A stretch of 64,000 nucleotides of DNA from contig VZSF01008493.1 of the NCBI GenBank assembly GCA_013398295.1, forward strand, positions 274,623-338,622, read 5' to 3'. A model generated the notes under the pieces. The model ran no database searches. It was not told the DNA's origin and saw only the letters and a list, made by a program, of their open reading frames with translations. Numbering within the stretch: the stretch's first letter is position 1; each line of letters begins with the position of its first letter. Below are positions 61,633 through 64,000 of the stretch, piece after piece. This DNA comes from Chionis minor (Eukaryota; Chordata; Aves; Charadriiformes; Chionididae). A program made the translations under genes and the position numbers.

Positions 61633-64000
61633 CTAAGTACAAAATAATTTTGGACAAATTGATTCATAGAGATGGATAGCAAGTGAGAGATCCTGATTAC
61701 ATGAGAAATGTTGCCGATTATTCCGTTGTGCAACCACTGGGCACTTTTCTGATGCCAGGAGCAGTTCTTTGTGTTTCAGGTCAAGTGTTTTCTCAGAAAC
61801 AAACCAAACAATAACAAAAAATATAACCTGCAAAATAAATCAGGAAGAAATTAGTTTTTATTTGCAATGTACTACAGTTGTGAGAAAGATATTTAGAAGC
61901 AGTGGTCGTAAAACTACCGTTAGAAATTTTCTCCTTAGTACACAAGATTTATGATGAAAATAGTCACACCAATTTCAAGAATAATTCCAGAAGGCATTCT
62001 TCTGGAACAAGAAGGTTTTATTTTAGAAAATTCAATTGAAAAAAAGAAATTATCATAATAGGTGAACTATTGTCAGTTACGCAGTGATATAGCACTATCA
62101 AAGCTCTTAGCTGACCTTGGACAGATCACTGTGAGAATTATAGCAGATAGATTACTTTAGTGAGCTGAAAAGTATGCTATTAAGACATACGGTGTGTATT
62201 AGACTTCTATATAATTTTGTAGTGGGGTATCAGTTATATAGGAGCATGGGTGTATATTATCACCATTCTAAAATGGGGTACCTGAGATGCAGTCTTGTTT
62301 GTCTTGAACTGTTGCACAGTGATGGCAGAATTGGATATTGTACCTGCGGCTCTCAGTTTATTCCTTCTCCACATCTTCAGAATACATGATAACGTTGCCA
62401 TTCCTTACTCATCAGTGCTATAAAAGGCACGTGTGGTGACATGATGAATTTCCAATAGACTTGAAGTATTACTGCGAGTGATTTGGGGATTATTAATCTG
62501 GAATATAGCTATTATTATCTATCATCTGTGCTCAAGGAAGGAGATTAAAATGGGAACAAGCCCTGCGAATTGTTACTAAATGATCAAGGAATTGGAGTTT
62601 CCTTGTAGAATAAAAGATAGAAACATGTTTAATTAAGCAAAACAGAGGCAGTGTAGGGGCTAACAGATAATGCTGACACAAGAACCAAAAAATATATATT
62701 AGCTAAGAGTAAATCTGGAGTGGAATTTTTATATAAGGTCAATTAGAGCAAAGAAATTCTGAAATAGTCTTCCAAGAGAAGTAGTAGAAGGGAAAAATGA
62801 TCCAATTTTAAGATGGAACATAATACTTTTATGAAAGGACAAAATTAGGGAGTTCCATAAAAGGCAACTGTACTCAGTTACTCGTGAGATCACCTTGCAG
62901 TAACTGTTCCTATAATTCTAAATTTCTATATATCCTTTGAAAGCATGAACAGAATTATTACCGCTTGCAGGCAAGAATTTCATTATCACAGAACTGGGCT
63001 GTTTCTTGCCCTAGACACGGTGCTATCACAGTTTTTAACAGATTGCTCATAGTAGGTATTGATTAAGCAAGAACTGGCACAGAGGGCTATGCTGATGTAG
63101 CTGCTACAGCATATGGGACATAGATCTGGAAAGTTCAGTCCTGCATCATCTGCGTCTGTGAGTCACGTGGTGCTACATGGACAGCAGCAAAACAGGTGAG
63201 CTGATGATACTGCCATGGCCTTGCCTTATTTTTTGCCTTTTTTTATAATTAATGTTTACAACAACCTTCATTATATGCTGCTGTTAGAGTCTGTGGTTAT
63301 GCTAAGGTTATTACCTTTCTGTAAGGTGATTCTTGAAATACCATGCTGCCCTCTTGAGGTTGCATAATATGTGTTTTGGGTTTGGGGTTTGTTAGCCAGT
63401 TACCGAAAAGAAAAACACATTTTAATGAAAATCTTTTTCTTGTGGAAATAAGCATACTAGGCATGAGGATTCCAAAGCCATCTCCGTGTTTTGGCTGTTC
63501 CAAAAGGAACTGGGCGTGCAAATGCTTGCAGATGTCATTTCTCCATCTTAACTCCTCAAAAGATCTAGAGGATCATGTACAGAACTGCCAATGCCTGCAA
63601 GCAGACATAGGGTTCGTGGTTACAAACAGTGTTCTATTTAGATCTGAAGACAGAAATAATTTGCAGCAATAGGAGGAATCATGTTTCTAGTACTCTGGTG
63701 TTGGCCAGTGGTCTTGCATGAGTTTGGTCCTGCTACTATTAACAGTGGTAAGGCATAAATTGACTGATACATCCTCTGCTACAGAGGTCTGGCTGCCCAG
63801 TCGCTTCTTCCAACTGCAGTGTGTCATTTGAAATGATTCCTTAAGAGAACTAAATGTGTCTATATTGGCAAGATGAGGAATGCAAGTAGTTAGAACAAGT
63901 GTTGTAAAGCACATGCAAAGTATAAGCACAAAGGAGGAAGACAGTGTGACAGAAATTGCCTCTGATAGTTTGGGGTTTTTTAACATTAAAAAAAGTGAAG

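Larger units (their letters stand above)
59477..64000. other. Right-end intergenic region, no gene proven
   Basis: About 4.5 kb after the CR1 copy. It contains the minus-strand acceptor-flanked frames at 59628-60125, 60879-61180 and 61520-61632, a short poly-G run near 59701, a small tandem echo at 61237-61263 (AAGGAGCCTAAGTG twice) and a + strand donor AACAG|GTGAGC at about 63197. No LCP2-type SH2 exon is visible before the window ends. Nothing else can be named. Confidence 0.5.

Noticed and set aside
63376..63672. 98-codon + strand ORF with several Cys residues, considered as a zinc-finger exon
   Set aside because: Cys/His spacing does not match a C2H2 or other finger, and the frame opens without an ATG. 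No splice sites of quality at its edges.
1..64000. CRISPR arrays, bacterial operons, tRNA, rRNA and snRNA genes
   Set aside because: No direct-repeat/spacer array, no tRNA cloverleaf with A and B boxes, and no U6, U1 or 5S signature was seen. The sequence is clearly vertebrate.

Overview
This looks like a stretch of amniote, most likely avian, genomic DNA. It is AT-rich with low gene density. It contains two clear CR1 LINE fragments (the dominant bird/reptile retroposon), a few much older SINE/LINE relics, no recent mammal-type repeats, and one unmistakable vertebrate gene. The only gene I can identify with certainty is FOXI1, a forkhead transcription factor of ionocytes and acid-base-regulating epithelia. 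It lies on the + strand at 4021-6158 as two coding exons that join to 375 codons.

Layout. 1-3780 is upstream flank with no recognisable exon. 3780-4020 is the FOXI1 proximal region, with a dense cluster of CAGGTG/CACCTG E-boxes. 4021-4594 is coding exon 1, 4595-5604 a 1,010-bp intron, 5605-6158 coding exon 2, and 6159 to about 7605 the 3' UTR. The 3' UTR contains a poly-G tract with a small assembly gap and ends at AATAAA plus a TG-rich downstream element. From about 7.6 kb to 64 kb the window is non-coding as far as I can prove. It holds an isolated CpG island (about 26060-26430) with GC-box and YY1-type motifs and splice donors on both strands, CR1 fragments at 38563-38668 (+) and 59032-59476 (-), MIR-like SINE relics near 34.9 kb and 39.5 kb, an ancient CR1-like relic at 29.7 kb, and many homopolymer or low-complexity runs.

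In human 5q35.1 the order is DOCK2 - FOXI1 - C5orf58/LCP2. I found no exon I could assign to DOCK2 or LCP2 here, so the window seems to sit in the FOXI1 downstream intergenic interval. The most interesting unexplained signals are the orphan CpG island about 20 kb downstream of FOXI1 and several splice-site-flanked open reading frames of unknown identity: 8941-9063, 26917-26995, 46463-46660 and 56374-56575 on +; 48507-48790 and 59628-60125 on -. In 64 kb read in six frames some such signals are expected by chance. They are therefore given as low-confidence candidates that transcript data or cross-species alignment would settle.
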